A DNA stretch of 55,363 nucleotides from Acidimicrobiales bacterium (GTDB lineage: Bacteria > Actinomycetota > Acidimicrobiia > Acidimicrobiales > GCA-2861595): positions 1 to 55,363 of the forward strand of contig DATAIT010000042.1 of NCBI GenBank assembly GCA_036262515.1, written 5' to 3'. The position numbers were made by a program, and so were the translations under genes. Shown here piece after piece: positions 8,284 through 16,059 of this stretch. The notes under the pieces are model-generated. The model was not told where the DNA came from. It saw only the letters and a program-made list of their open reading frames with translations, and made no database searches. How positions within the stretch are numbered: the stretch's first letter is position 1; every line of letters starts with the position of its first letter.

Positions 8284-9673
8284 CGTCTTCGACCTCTCGC
8301 GGCCCCGGCGCATCCACGTCGTCGGTGCGGGCGGCATGGGGATGAGCGCCATCGCCTCGGTCCTGGCCGCCATGGGCCACCGGGTCTCCGGCAGCGACCT
8401 CAAGTCGTCGCCGTCGCTCGAGCGGCTGCGCACCCTCGGCGTCGAGGTCGCCGTCGGCCATCGCGCCGAGAACCTCGGCGGCGCCGAGGTCGTGACGATC
8501 TCGACGGCGGTGCCGTCCTCGAACCCGGAGGTGGTCGCGGCCGCCGCCGCCGGCGTGCCCGTCCTGCGCCGGGCCGAGATGCTGGCTGCGGTCGCCGCCA
8601 CCCGGCGAAGCGTCGGTGTGGCCGGCACGCATGGCAAGACGACCACCTCGTCGATGCTGGCGCTGGTGCTGGTGGAGGCGGGCCTGCGCCCGTCCTTCCT
8701 CATCGGCGGGCAGGTGAACGACGTGGGCAGCGGCGCCGTGTGGGACGACGGCGAGTGGCTCGTCGTGGAGGCGGACGAGAGCGACGGCACGTTTCTCGAG
8801 CTGCCGCTCGAGGCGGTCGTCGTCACCAGCGTCGAGCCGGACCATCTGGCCCACTACGGCGGCAGCTTCGACGCCGTGGTCTCCGCCTTCGAGCAGTACC
8901 TGCGCCAGGCCCCGGGGCCGAACGTGGTGTGCGCCGACGACGCCGTCGCCCGGCGGCTGGCGGCCGCAACCGGCGCGGTCACCTACGGCACCGACGAGTC
9001 GGCGACCTACCGGATGTCGGACGTGCGCTCCGGGCGCAGCAGCGTCGCGTTCACGGTCGCCCATGCCGACGACGTCCTCGGGCGCGTCGCCCTCCCGGTC
9101 CCAGGTCTCTACAACGCCCGCAACGCGTGCGCCGCCCTGGTGACCGGCGTCCTGCTGGGCGCGCCGTTCACGGCGGCGGTCGCCGCCCTGGCGCGGTACG
9201 GCGGGGTCGCCCGCCGGTTCCAGTTCCGGGGCGAGCGCGGCGGCGTCACCTTCGTGGACGACTATGCCCACCTCCCGGGTGAGGTGGCGGCCGTGCTGGC
9301 GGCCACGCGCGACGGCGGCTGGTCGCGCGTGGTCGCGGTGTTCCAGCCCCACCGGTACTCGCGCACGGCCGAGGTGGCGGGCGGCTTCGCCGGGGCCTTC
9401 GACGACGCCGACGTGGTGGTGATCACCGACGTGTACGACGCAGGCGAGACGCCCCTACCCGGTGTCACGGGGAAGCTCGTCCTCGACGCCGTGCTCGCCG
9501 CCCGGCCCGCGACGCGGGCGGCCTACCTCCCCGGCCGCCAGGAGCTGGCCCCGTACCTTCGCCGGATCCTGCGAGCGGGGGACCTGTGCATCACGCTCGG
9601 AGCGGGGGATGTCACCCAGCTGGCCGACGAGCTGGTGGGCCCGGTCGCGCCGGGCGACCCTGGACCCGGCTGA
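8270..9673 (+). CDS. murC: UDP-MurNAc:L-alanine ligase MurC
   Basis: Cytoplasmic ligase that adds the first L-Ala to UDP-MurNAc. 467 aa. The N-terminal domain carries the dinucleotide-like motif GAGGMGMSAIA, the ATPase domain has GTHGKTTTSSM near residue 119, and EADESDGTFL follows in the central domain. The C-terminal domain has the MurC-type DDYAHLPGEV and FQPHRYSRT. The ATG at 8270 lies inside the 3' end of murG (14-nt overlap) and gives the expected length. The stop overlaps murB as TGATG. Confidence 0.96.
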   Translation: MPGSDVFDLSRPRRIHVVGAGGMGMSAIASVLAAMGHRVSGSDLKSSPSLERLRTLGVEVAVGHRAENLGGAEVVTISTAVPSSNPEVVAAAAAGVPVLRRAEMLAAVAATRRSVGVAGTHGKTTTSSMLALVLVEAGLRPSFLIGGQVNDVGSGAVWDDGEWLVVEADESDGTFLELPLEAVVVTSVEPDHLAHYGGSFDAVVSAFEQYLRQAPGPNVVCADDAVARRLAAATGAVTYGTDESATYRMSDVRSGRSSVAFTVAHADDVLGRVALPVPGLYNARNACAALVTGVLLGAPFTAAVAALARYGGVARRFQFRGERGGVTFVDDYAHLPGEVAAVLAATRDGGWSRVVAVFQPHRYSRTAEVAGGFAGAFDDADVVVITDVYDAGETPLPGVTGKLVLDAVLAARPATRAAYLPGRQELAPYLRRILRAGDLCITLGAGDVTQLADELVGPVAPGDPGPG

Positions 9674-10599
9674 TGGCCGGCGTGGCGGACGCGGCCGCCG
9701 TCCTCGCCGACCGCGGGCGACGGGACGCGCCGCTCGGAGCGCTCACGACCTACCGCGTGGGCGGGACGGCCGCCTTGCTCGTGGAGGCGCGTTCGGTGGA
9801 CGACCTCGTGCTCGCGGCCCGGGCCGTCGAGGCCGGCCAGGTACCCGTGCTCGTGGTGGGCCGGGGCTCCAACCTCCTCGTTGCCGACGGCGGGTTCCCC
9901 GGTCTCGCCGTCGTCGTGGGCGAGGGCCTCGACGGCGTGGAGGTGGACGTAGGGGCAGCCACCGTCACGGCCGGCGGGGGAGCGTTCCTCCCCGTGGTCG
10001 CCCGCCGCACGGCCGCCGCCGGGCTCACGGGGCTGGAGTGGGCGGTCGGCGTCCCGGGCTCCGTCGGCGGAGCGGTGCGGATGAACGCGGGTGGCCACGG
10101 GTCCGACACCAGCGGCACACTGGCCCGGGCGGGCGTGATCGACCTGGCTGGGGGCAGCGACCGGGGCGCAGCGGCCGTCCACGACGTCGCCGCCGAGGAT
10201 CTGGCCCTGGGCTACCGGCGGTCGGCAGTGCGCAGTACGGAGGTCGTGGTGTGGGCCGAGTTCGCGCTGGCGCCCGGCGACCGCGCCGCGGCGGAGGCCG
10301 CCATCTCCGAGATCGTGCGCTGGCGCCGCGAGCACCAACCAGGAGGCCAGAACGCCGGATCGGTCTTCACGAACCCGCCAGGGGACTCGGCCGGCCGGTT
10401 GATCGAGGGGGCCGGTCTGAAAGGCTTCCGCCTGGGGTCCGCCACCGTGTCGCCCAAGCATGCCAACTTCGTGCAGGCCGACGACGGCGGATCGGCCGAC
10501 GACGTCATGGCGCTCATCGAGGAGGTGCGCAGGCGGGTGGAGGACCGGACGGGGGTGTGCCTGGCGACCGAGCTGCGGCTCGTGGGCTTCGCGCCGTGA
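9673..10599 (+). CDS. murB: UDP-N-acetylenolpyruvoylglucosamine reductase MurB
   Basis: FAD-dependent cytoplasmic enzyme that reduces UDP-GlcNAc-enolpyruvate to UDP-MurNAc with NADPH. 308 aa. FAD-binding motifs include TTYRVGG, VVGRGSNLLVADGG and GVPGSVGGAVRMNAGGHG. The active-site serine lies in QNAGSVFTNP and the acidic active-site residue in TELRLVG at the C-terminus. The QNAGSVFTNP arrangement and length fit the shorter type of MurB. TGATG coupling with murC and GTGA coupling with ftsQ place it inside the same transcript. Confidence 0.96.
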   Translation: MAGVADAAAVLADRGRRDAPLGALTTYRVGGTAALLVEARSVDDLVLAARAVEAGQVPVLVVGRGSNLLVADGGFPGLAVVVGEGLDGVEVDVGAATVTAGGGAFLPVVARRTAAAGLTGLEWAVGVPGSVGGAVRMNAGGHGSDTSGTLARAGVIDLAGGSDRGAAAVHDVAAEDLALGYRRSAVRSTEVVVWAEFALAPGDRAAAEAAISEIVRWRREHQPGGQNAGSVFTNPPGDSAGRLIEGAGLKGFRLGSATVSPKHANFVQADDGGSADDVMALIEEVRRRVEDRTGVCLATELRLVGFAP

Positions 10600-11609
10600 C
10601 CGATCGTCGCGGTCCGTCCGTCGACGACGTGCGCCGGTCCATCGCGCGCGTCAGCGCTCGGAAGGTGCACCCGCAGCAGCAGTCGGGTGATCGGGCTTCC
10701 GGATCGGCGGCACCGACCGCAACGGCGAGCCCGGTGGACTCGGCGATCCGGCCGGCGGCTGCAGCGACTCCGCGGCAGTCGCCATCCGCAGCCGGCACGG
10801 CCTCCGGGGGCGCGCCCGCTGGTGGCCCACCCGCAGGCGGGGCCGGCACCGTCGTGATGGACCCCCGGTTCCGACGTCGGCGCATCGACGTCCGTCGCGA
10901 CGAGGGACGTCGCCGCCTGCGCATCCTCCTCGGATGCCTCGGCGTCGTGGCCGCCGCCGGCGGTGCAGCTGGGGCCGGGCGGTCACCGCTGTTCGACGTC
11001 GATCGCACCGACGTCCGGGGCGCCGAGCGCACACCGGCTGACGAGGTCGTCAGGGCGGCCGGGCTGTCGGGGCACCCGGCCATGCTCGACGTGGACAGCG
11101 GCCGCATCGCCCGCAGCGTCGAGGCCCTGCCGTGGGTCCTGGAGGCGACGGCGCACCGCGAGTGGCCCGGCACGGTCCGCGTCGACATCACCGAGCGCCG
11201 CCCGGCGGCCGTGCTCCCCGCCGCCGGGCAGGCGTGGGCCCTTGCCGATCGCACCGGGCGCATCCTCGAGATCGGATCGGAGAAGCCGGCCGGGCTCCCC
11301 GTCATCGGCAACATCCCGCCGCCGACCAAGGCCGGAGCGTCGGTGCCGGCTGCCGCCACCCCGTCGCTGCGGGTGGCGGCCGCCCTGCCCGCCCCGGTGC
11401 GGGAGCGGGTGGCCGACGTGGCCACGCTGGAGACCGGCGAGGTGGAGTTGCAGCTGACGCCGCCCGGCGGCGTCGTCCGCCTCGGTCCGCCTGTCGACCT
11501 CGAGACCAAGCTCAGCGTCCTGGCCACCGTCCTGGCTCGGGCCGATCTCGCTCGGGTGCGCGTGGTCGACGTCCGGGTGCCCCGGGCTCCATCCTTGACC
11601 CGACGTTGA
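10596..11609 (+). CDS. ftsQ: Cell-division protein FtsQ/DivIB
   Basis: Bitopic membrane protein of the divisome. About 337 aa. Residues 1-90 are a disordered Ala/Pro/Gly-rich cytoplasmic part, followed by a basic stretch (RFRRRRIDVRRDEGRRR), one membrane helix near residues 108-128, and then the extracytoplasmic POTRA domain, recognisable in SPLFDVDRTDVRGAER and WPGTVRVDITERRPAA. The C-terminal FtsQ domain follows. The GTG start at 10596 overlaps the murB stop by four bases. Identification rests on the POTRA pattern and the murB-ftsQ-ftsZ order. The 3' end contains the likely -35 element of the ftsZ promoter. Confidence 0.92.
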   Translation: MTDRRGPSVDDVRRSIARVSARKVHPQQQSGDRASGSAAPTATASPVDSAIRPAAAATPRQSPSAAGTASGGAPAGGPPAGGAGTVVMDPRFRRRRIDVRRDEGRRRLRILLGCLGVVAAAGGAAGAGRSPLFDVDRTDVRGAERTPADEVVRAAGLSGHPAMLDVDSGRIARSVEALPWVLEATAHREWPGTVRVDITERRPAAVLPAAGQAWALADRTGRILEIGSEKPAGLPVIGNIPPPTKAGASVPAAATPSLRVAAALPAPVRERVADVATLETGEVELQLTPPGGVVRLGPPVDLETKLSVLATVLARADLARVRVVDVRVPRAPSLTRR

Positions 11610-11676
11610 CCATGTGGCTAAAGTTTCGACCGTCGCATGAGGTTGACATAACTCTCACCCTCCAGTGGAGGTTGAG
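11595..11676 (+). promoter_or_regulatory. ftsZ promoter region with palindromic operator-like site
   Basis: A sigma-70-like promoter is visible with TTGACC at 11595-11600, an 18-bp spacer and TAAAGT at 11619-11624. Downstream, TTGACATAAC at 11643-11652 precedes a 23-bp inverted repeat at 11654-11676: arms CTCACCCTCC and GGAGGTTGAG around AGT, with one mismatch. The palindrome lies about 110 bp before the ftsZ ATG. In Corynebacterium the MerR-type regulator FtsR activates ftsZ from its upstream region. Assigning this palindrome to an FtsR homologue is inference. Confidence 0.55.
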
Positions 11677-11783
11677 GCTGGGACGGCCCGCAGGTGGGCA
11701 ACTCGTCGGCAGGGTGGCGGCGAGCGTTCGGAGCTGGCAAGCACACGCATCGGAGCGGCACGCCGCTTGCGAGGGAGGCTGAC

Positions 11784-12884
11784 ATGGCCGCAACGCAGAA
11801 CTACATCGCCGTCATCAAGGTGGTCGGCATCGGCGGTGGCGGCGTCAACGCCGTCAACCGGATGATCGACGCCGGCCTGAAGGGCGTCGAGTTCATCGCG
11901 ATCAACACGGATGCGCAGGCGCTGCTGATGAGCGACGCCGATGTGAAGCTCGACATCGGCCGGCAGCTCACCCGCGGCCTGGGCGCCGGCAGCGACCCCG
12001 AGGTCGGGCGCCAGGCGGCGGAGGAGCACCGCGACGAGATCGAGGAGGTGCTCAAGGGCTCCGACATGGTGTTCATCACCGCCGGCAAGGGCGGCGGCAC
12101 CGGGACGGGAGGCGCGCCCGTGGTCGCCGAGGTGGCCAAGTCGCTCGGCGCGCTCACCATCGGGGTAGTCACCCGACCGTTCGCCTTCGAGGGCCGGCGT
12201 CGCGCCGTGCAGGCCGACTCCGGGATCCAGACCCTGAAGGAGAAGGTCGACACCCTGATCATCATCCCGAACGACCGGCTGCTCACCGTGTCGAACGACA
12301 AGACGTCGATGGTCAACGCCTTCAAGATGGCCGACGAGGTCCTGCTCCAGGGGGTCCAGGGCATCACCGACCTCATCACCACCCCGGGTCTCATCAACAC
12401 CGACTTCGCCGACGTGAAGATGATCATGAGCAACGCGGGCACGGCGATCATGGGCATCGGCACGGCGTCGGGCGAGGGTCGGGCCGTCAACGCGGCGCGC
12501 GCGGCGATCACCAGCCCGCTTCTCGAGGCGTCGATCGAGGGCGCCCGCGGCATCCTCCTCAACATCGCCGGCGGCAGCGATCTCGGCCTGTTCGAGGTCA
12601 ACGAGGCGGCCGAGATCATCCACGGCGTGGCCCACGCCGACGCCAACATCATCTTCGGCAGCGTGATCGACGACGCCATGGGCGACGAGGTGCGCGTCAC
12701 CGTCATCGCGGCCGGATTCGACCGATGGGAGGACGAGACGCCGAAGGCCCGGCAGCGGGCCGAGGTCGGCTCGCGTTCGGCCCCCCGCGAGCAGGCGCCC
12801 CGCCCGGATCCGTTCGCCATGCCGGCCGACGACGACATCGATCTGGGCGACGACGAGTTCGACGTGCCGTCCTTCCTTCGTTGA
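11784..12884 (+). CDS. ftsZ: Cell-division GTPase FtsZ
   Basis: Tubulin-like GTPase that forms the Z-ring. 366 aa. The N-terminal GTP-binding domain has [16 protein letters not shown] and the tubulin signature [11 protein letters not shown] near residue 102. The T7 loop ([11 protein letters not shown]) supplies the catalytic acid. A short variable linker leads to the conserved C-terminal peptide [10 protein letters not shown], which binds SepF and other partners. A strong Shine-Dalgarno (GAGGGAGG) precedes the ATG at 11784. It has its own promoter inside and after ftsQ and is followed after 7 nt by pgeF. Confidence 0.98.
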   Translation: MAATQNYIAVIKVVGIGGGGVNAVNRMIDAGLKGVEFIAINTDAQALLMSDADVKLDIGRQLTRGLGAGSDPEVGRQAAEEHRDEIEEVLKGSDMVFITAGKGGGTGTGGAPVVAEVAKSLGALTIGVVTRPFAFEGRRRAVQADSGIQTLKEKVDTLIIIPNDRLLTVSNDKTSMVNAFKMADEVLLQGVQGITDLITTPGLINTDFADVKMIMSNAGTAIMGIGTASGEGRAVNAARAAITSPLLEASIEGARGILLNIAGGSDLGLFEVNEAAEIIHGVAHADANIIFGSVIDDAMGDEVRVTVIAAGFDRWEDETPKARQRAEVGSRSAPREQAPRPDPFAMPADDDIDLGDDEFDVPSFLR

Positions 12885-12891
12885 TCCGTCC

Positions 12892-13581
12892 GTGACGGCG
12901 GGGCCCCGGACGGGCCTTTCGCAACCGATGACGCTGGCCGGAGCAGGGGTCCGTTTCACGGGCCGGGCCGAGGGCGACATGCGGCCCGGAGCGGGCCCCG
13001 GCGGGGCCGCGCTCGCGACGCTGGCCGGGCGCCCGGTGTCGTGGTTGCGGCAGGTGCACGGCGACCGGGTGGTGGTCGTCGAAGATACCCAGCGGGTGGA
13101 GGGCGACGCCGGCGACGCCCTCGTCACGGCGTCCCCCGACACCGTCCTGGCCGTCCTCACCGCCGACTGCGCGCCGGTGGCGCTCGGCAGCCCCGAGGGC
13201 GTGGTGGCTGCCGTGCACGCCGGCTGGGCCGGGCTCCTCGCCGGTGTGGTGGATCGCGCCGTCGACGCCATGGGCAGACTCGGTGCCTCGCGGGTGGAGG
13301 CCGTCGTCGGGCCGTGCATCCATGCCGAGTGCTACGAGTTCGGCCTCGCGGACCTGCAGCGGTTGGCCGCTGCGCTCGGTCCGAGCGTCCGCTCGACGAC
13401 GGCCGGCGGCGCGCCGGCCCTCGACCTGACCGCCGCCGTGGGCGCCGCTCTGCGCCGGGCCGGCGCTTCGCTCGCCGGCTGCTCCACTGCATGCACGGCG
13501 TGCGAGGCGGACCTTCTGTTCTCCCATCGCGCCCGTCGCGACGAAGGGCGACAGGCGATGCTCGTGTGGGCACGGTCGTGA
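12892..13581 (+). CDS. pgeF: PgeF/YfiH-type multicopper-fold protein (peptidoglycan editing factor family)
   Basis: 229 aa of the YfiH/LACC1 (DUF152) family. The three metal-site motifs are present: RQVHGD near residue 58, TADCAPV near residue 91 and AVHAGWAG near residue 108, followed by GPCI. E. coli YfiH (PgeF) is reported to hydrolyse UDP-MurNAc-L-Ser, removing a MurC error product. Other family members act on purine nucleosides. Its location in a mur/fts operon fits the editing role. The GTG start is 7 nt after ftsZ. The stop overlaps yggS as TGATG. Confidence 0.9.
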   Translation: MTAGPRTGLSQPMTLAGAGVRFTGRAEGDMRPGAGPGGAALATLAGRPVSWLRQVHGDRVVVVEDTQRVEGDAGDALVTASPDTVLAVLTADCAPVALGSPEGVVAAVHAGWAGLLAGVVDRAVDAMGRLGASRVEAVVGPCIHAECYEFGLADLQRLAAALGPSVRSTTAGGAPALDLTAAVGAALRRAGASLAGCSTACTACEADLLFSHRARRDEGRQAMLVWARS

Positions 13582-14288
13582 TGGTGCAGCAAGACGGCCG
13601 CCCCGGGGCCGCTGCGTCCGTCGATCCCGACGCCGTGCGAGGCCGCGTCGACGTCGTGCGCCGGCAGGTTGCCGAGGCGTCAGGCGGACGGGCCGTCACC
13701 ATCGTGGCCGTCACGAAGGGCTTCGGCCCCGACGCCGTCGCCGCCGCACGCTCGGCGGGCATCGACGACGTGGGCGAGAGCTATGCCCAGGAGCTGGCGG
13801 CCAAGGCAAGCGCCCTCGAGGTCGGTGCCGGCGTCGCCCTCCGCTGGCACTATCTCGGCGCCATGCAGCGGCGCAAGGTGCGCGACCTCGCTCCATTGGT
13901 GCGCGTGTGGCAGTCGGTCGACCGCGACGCGGCGGGCGAGGAGATCGCGCGCCACGCGCCCGGTGCCACCGTGCTGGTGCAGGTGAACGTCACCGGCGCG
14001 GCCGGCCGCAACGGGTGCAGCTGGGAGGAGGCGCCCGGGCTCGTCGAACGGATGCGCCGGCTTTCGCTCGACGTCGGCGGACTCATGTGCGTGGCCGGGC
14101 GGGACGACCCCCGGACCGAGTTCCGCCGCCTCGCCCGCCTCGGCCGCGACCTCGAAACGGCGGAGTTGTCGATGGGCATGACGGGCGACCTGGTGGCAGC
14201 CGTGCAGGAAGGGTCGACCATCGTGCGCGTCGGCCGGGCCCTGTTCGGCGAGCGCCCCGTCCCCGCCGCCGGCGGGCGGCGACGATAG
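13581..14288 (+). CDS. yggS: YggS-family pyridoxal-phosphate homeostasis protein
   Basis: PLP-binding alanine-racemase-fold protein without known catalytic activity, involved in vitamin B6 homeostasis. 235 aa. The PLP lysine is in VAVTKGF near residue 44. Further family motifs are GESYAQEL (usually GENYxQE), RWHYLGAMQRRK (usually WHFIGxLQxNK), and LSMGMTGDL with GSTIVRVGRALFG at the C-terminus, which binds the phosphate. The Asn of GEN is Ser here. The ATG at 13581 overlaps the pgeF stop. This gene commonly sits between ftsZ and sepF in Gram-positive bacteria. Confidence 0.93.
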   Translation: MVQQDGRPGAAASVDPDAVRGRVDVVRRQVAEASGGRAVTIVAVTKGFGPDAVAAARSAGIDDVGESYAQELAAKASALEVGAGVALRWHYLGAMQRRKVRDLAPLVRVWQSVDRDAAGEEIARHAPGATVLVQVNVTGAAGRNGCSWEEAPGLVERMRRLSLDVGGLMCVAGRDDPRTEFRRLARLGRDLETAELSMGMTGDLVAAVQEGSTIVRVGRALFGERPVPAAGGRRR

Positions 14289-14310
14289 TGTTCCGGCCAA
14301 GGAGGCTCTG

Positions 14311-14853
14311 ATGCCTGGCATGCTGCGGCGGGCGATGGTCTACCTCGGCCTCGTCGATGACGACTATGACGACTACGAGCCCTCGTACGAGGAGCAGCCG
14401 CCGCCGGTCCAGGCGCGCCAGCCGCGCGCTTACAGCCCGGAGCCGTCCTTCGAGCCGGCTCCCACCAGCAGCATCCGCACCCTTCCGCGCGAGTCACCGG
14501 CAAACCACGAGGGGCCGACCACCATGTCTTCCGTCACGCCGCGGCCGTCGGTCGTGCGCGCCGTCCCACAGGCGCAGAACGCCAAGGTCCACGTCATCGC
14601 CCCCGCCCAGTTCCCCGATGCCAAGGAGATCGGCGACCGGCTCCGCGGCAGCCAACCGGTGATCGTGAACCTCCAGGCGGCGGACCGCGAGCTCGAGCGG
14701 CGGATGATCGACTTCTGCAGCGGCGCCGCGTACGTCCTCGGCGGCTCCATGGACAAGGTGGCGGACCACGTGTTCCTCCTCACGCCCACCAACGTAGAGG
14801 TGTCCGCCGAGGAGAAGCGCAGGTTGCAAGAGCGCGGCCTCTACCGCACGTGA
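14311..14853 (+). CDS. sepF: Z-ring membrane anchor SepF
   Basis: Tethers FtsZ to the membrane in bacteria without FtsA. 180 aa. An N-terminal amphipathic segment (MLRRAMVYLGLVDDD) is followed by an acidic, Pro-rich linker to about residue 85. The beta-rich SepF core follows, with KVHVIAPAQFPDAKEIGDRL and FCSGAAYVLGGSMDKVADH. A strong Shine-Dalgarno (AAGGAGG, near 14299) sets the ATG at 14311. A TAGTGT -10-like element at 14286-14291, in the end of yggS, may give a local promoter. Confidence 0.95.
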   Translation: MPGMLRRAMVYLGLVDDDYDDYEPSYEEQPPPVQARQPRAYSPEPSFEPAPTSSIRTLPRESPANHEGPTTMSSVTPRPSVVRAVPQAQNAKVHVIAPAQFPDAKEIGDRLRGSQPVIVNLQAADRELERRMIDFCSGAAYVLGGSMDKVADHVFLLTPTNVEVSAEEKRRLQERGLYRT

Positions 14854-14893
14854 CCGCCGCGTCCCCGAGGGCGACGGCCGCCAGGTTGCCGGC

Positions 14894-15151
14894 ATGAACG
14901 CCATCTGCCTCGTCCTCAACCTCTATCTGATCGCGCTGTTCGGACGGATCATCCTGAGCTGGTTCCCGATCTCTCCGGACTCGCCGATGTCGCAGGTGTT
15001 CTCGTTCCTGTACACGATCACCGAGCCCGTGCTCGGACCGGTTCGCCGCCTCCTCCCGCCCGTCGGTGTCGGCGGCATGGGCCTCGACCTTTCACCGATC
15101 ATCGTCACCCTCGGGCTGCGCCTGCTGCTCTTCCCGGCACTGGGGTGTTGA
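14894..15151 (+). CDS. yggT: YggT-family small membrane protein
   Basis: 85 aa with two hydrophobic segments (about residues 3-20 and 62-82) separated by the YggT signature region ILSWFPISPDSP and EPVLGPVRRLLPP. Members of this family are found next to sepF and divIVA in many Gram-positive bacteria, and a role in envelope or division processes has been proposed but is poorly defined. The gene lies 40 nt after sepF and is likely co-transcribed with it. Confidence 0.9.
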   Translation: MNAICLVLNLYLIALFGRIILSWFPISPDSPMSQVFSFLYTITEPVLGPVRRLLPPVGVGGMGLDLSPIIVTLGLRLLLFPALGC

Positions 15152-15174
15152 TCCCTCTTCCGCCCGCATCCCGG

Positions 15175-15180
15175 TAGCAT
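15175..15180 (+). promoter_or_regulatory. TAGCAT -10-like element before divIVA
   Basis: TAGCAT ends 2 nt before an ATG (15183) and 8 nt before an in-frame GTG (15189). If it is the -10, transcription should begin near 15187-15189. The GTG would then be the start of a leaderless message and the ATG would not be transcribed. No good -35 is visible at normal spacing (a TTGATC lies 21 bp upstream). Confidence 0.4.
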
Positions 15181-15188
15181 CGATGAGC

Positions 15189-15881
15189 GTGGACATCTCA
15201 CCGCAGACCATCAGGCAGGTGGAGTTCCGCGACAAGAAGCTGGGCGGGTACCACCCCGACGACGTCGACGAGTTCCTCGAGCAGGTCGCGTCGGGGCTCG
15301 AGATCCTGCAGGAGCGCCTCCGACTCGCCACCGATAGGGCCGTGCGCGCCGAGTCGGCGGCGGGGGAGAGCCGAGAGGACGACGAGTCGCTGCGCAAGAC
15401 GCTGATCCTCGCCCAGCGCACCGCCGATCTGGCCGTGCAGGAGGGCAGGGAGCAGGCGGCCCGCATCCTGGAATCGGCAGAGATCGACGCGGCGGCGATG
15501 ACGGCGGCGGCCGAGGAGGAGGCGCGCCGGCTCCTCGACGAGGCGAACACGCAGCTGCGCACCGACGTCACGCGTCTCGAAACGACGCGCCGCCAGCTCG
15601 ACGAGGATGTCGACCGGCTGGTGCGCTACGTCGACGAGCAGCGTGCCCGTGTCAAAGCAGTGTTCAGCGACGCCATTGCGAACCTCGATGCTGCGCTGAT
15701 GCTGCCGGAGCGACCGGTGCTGAGCAGCGGCACGGTCCACGACGCGACCTACGCGAGCGAACCCCCACCCGGCGATCAGCGCAGCGCCACATTCGACCGC
15801 GACCTGTTGTCCGACTTCGTCGATCGAAGTCCCGAGGACAACGACTCGCCCGGTTGGGCAGGGTCACAGCACCAACCCTGA
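15189..15881 (+). CDS. divIVA: DivIVA/Wag31 polar growth and division scaffold
   Basis: Coiled-coil scaffold that recognises curved membrane at poles and septa and directs wall growth in actinobacteria. About 230 aa. The N-terminal lipid-binding domain reads DISPQTIRQVEFRDKKLGGY with HPDDVDEFLEQV, followed by long coiled coils from about residue 30 to 165 and a Ser/Pro/Asp-rich tail. The GTG at 15189 is preferred because it gives the family's usual N-terminus and sits 8 nt after a TAGCAT element. An ATG at 15183 would add only MS. It closes the dcw cluster. Confidence 0.93.
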   Translation: MDISPQTIRQVEFRDKKLGGYHPDDVDEFLEQVASGLEILQERLRLATDRAVRAESAAGESREDDESLRKTLILAQRTADLAVQEGREQAARILESAEIDAAAMTAAAEEEARRLLDEANTQLRTDVTRLETTRRQLDEDVDRLVRYVDEQRARVKAVFSDAIANLDAALMLPERPVLSSGTVHDATYASEPPPGDQRSATFDRDLLSDFVDRSPEDNDSPGWAGSQHQP

Positions 15882-15912
15882 CCGGCCCCGCCCCGCACTT
15901 CGTTACGTCGGG

Positions 15913-15931
15913 GGTTTCCCTTGGAGAAACC
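15913..15931 (+). terminator. Possible hairpin after divIVA
   Basis: GGTTTC (15913-15918) and GAAACC (15926-15931) form a 6-bp stem with a 7-nt loop 32 nt after the divIVA stop. There is no T-tract, as is common in high-GC actinobacteria, so it is only a candidate. The rest of the 178-bp gap holds a TAGGAT -10-like element at 16018-16023 for the next gene. Confidence 0.3.
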
Positions 15932-16059
15932 GTTGCGGGCGCTCGCTGTTCCGGATGACGACGCCTCATCGGTTCGGATCGTTCGTCGAACATCGCAAAG
16001 CTTTCCCGAAGGAGCACTAGGATGCCCGGCGTTCCGTTGACGACCCGGATGGTGGCTTC

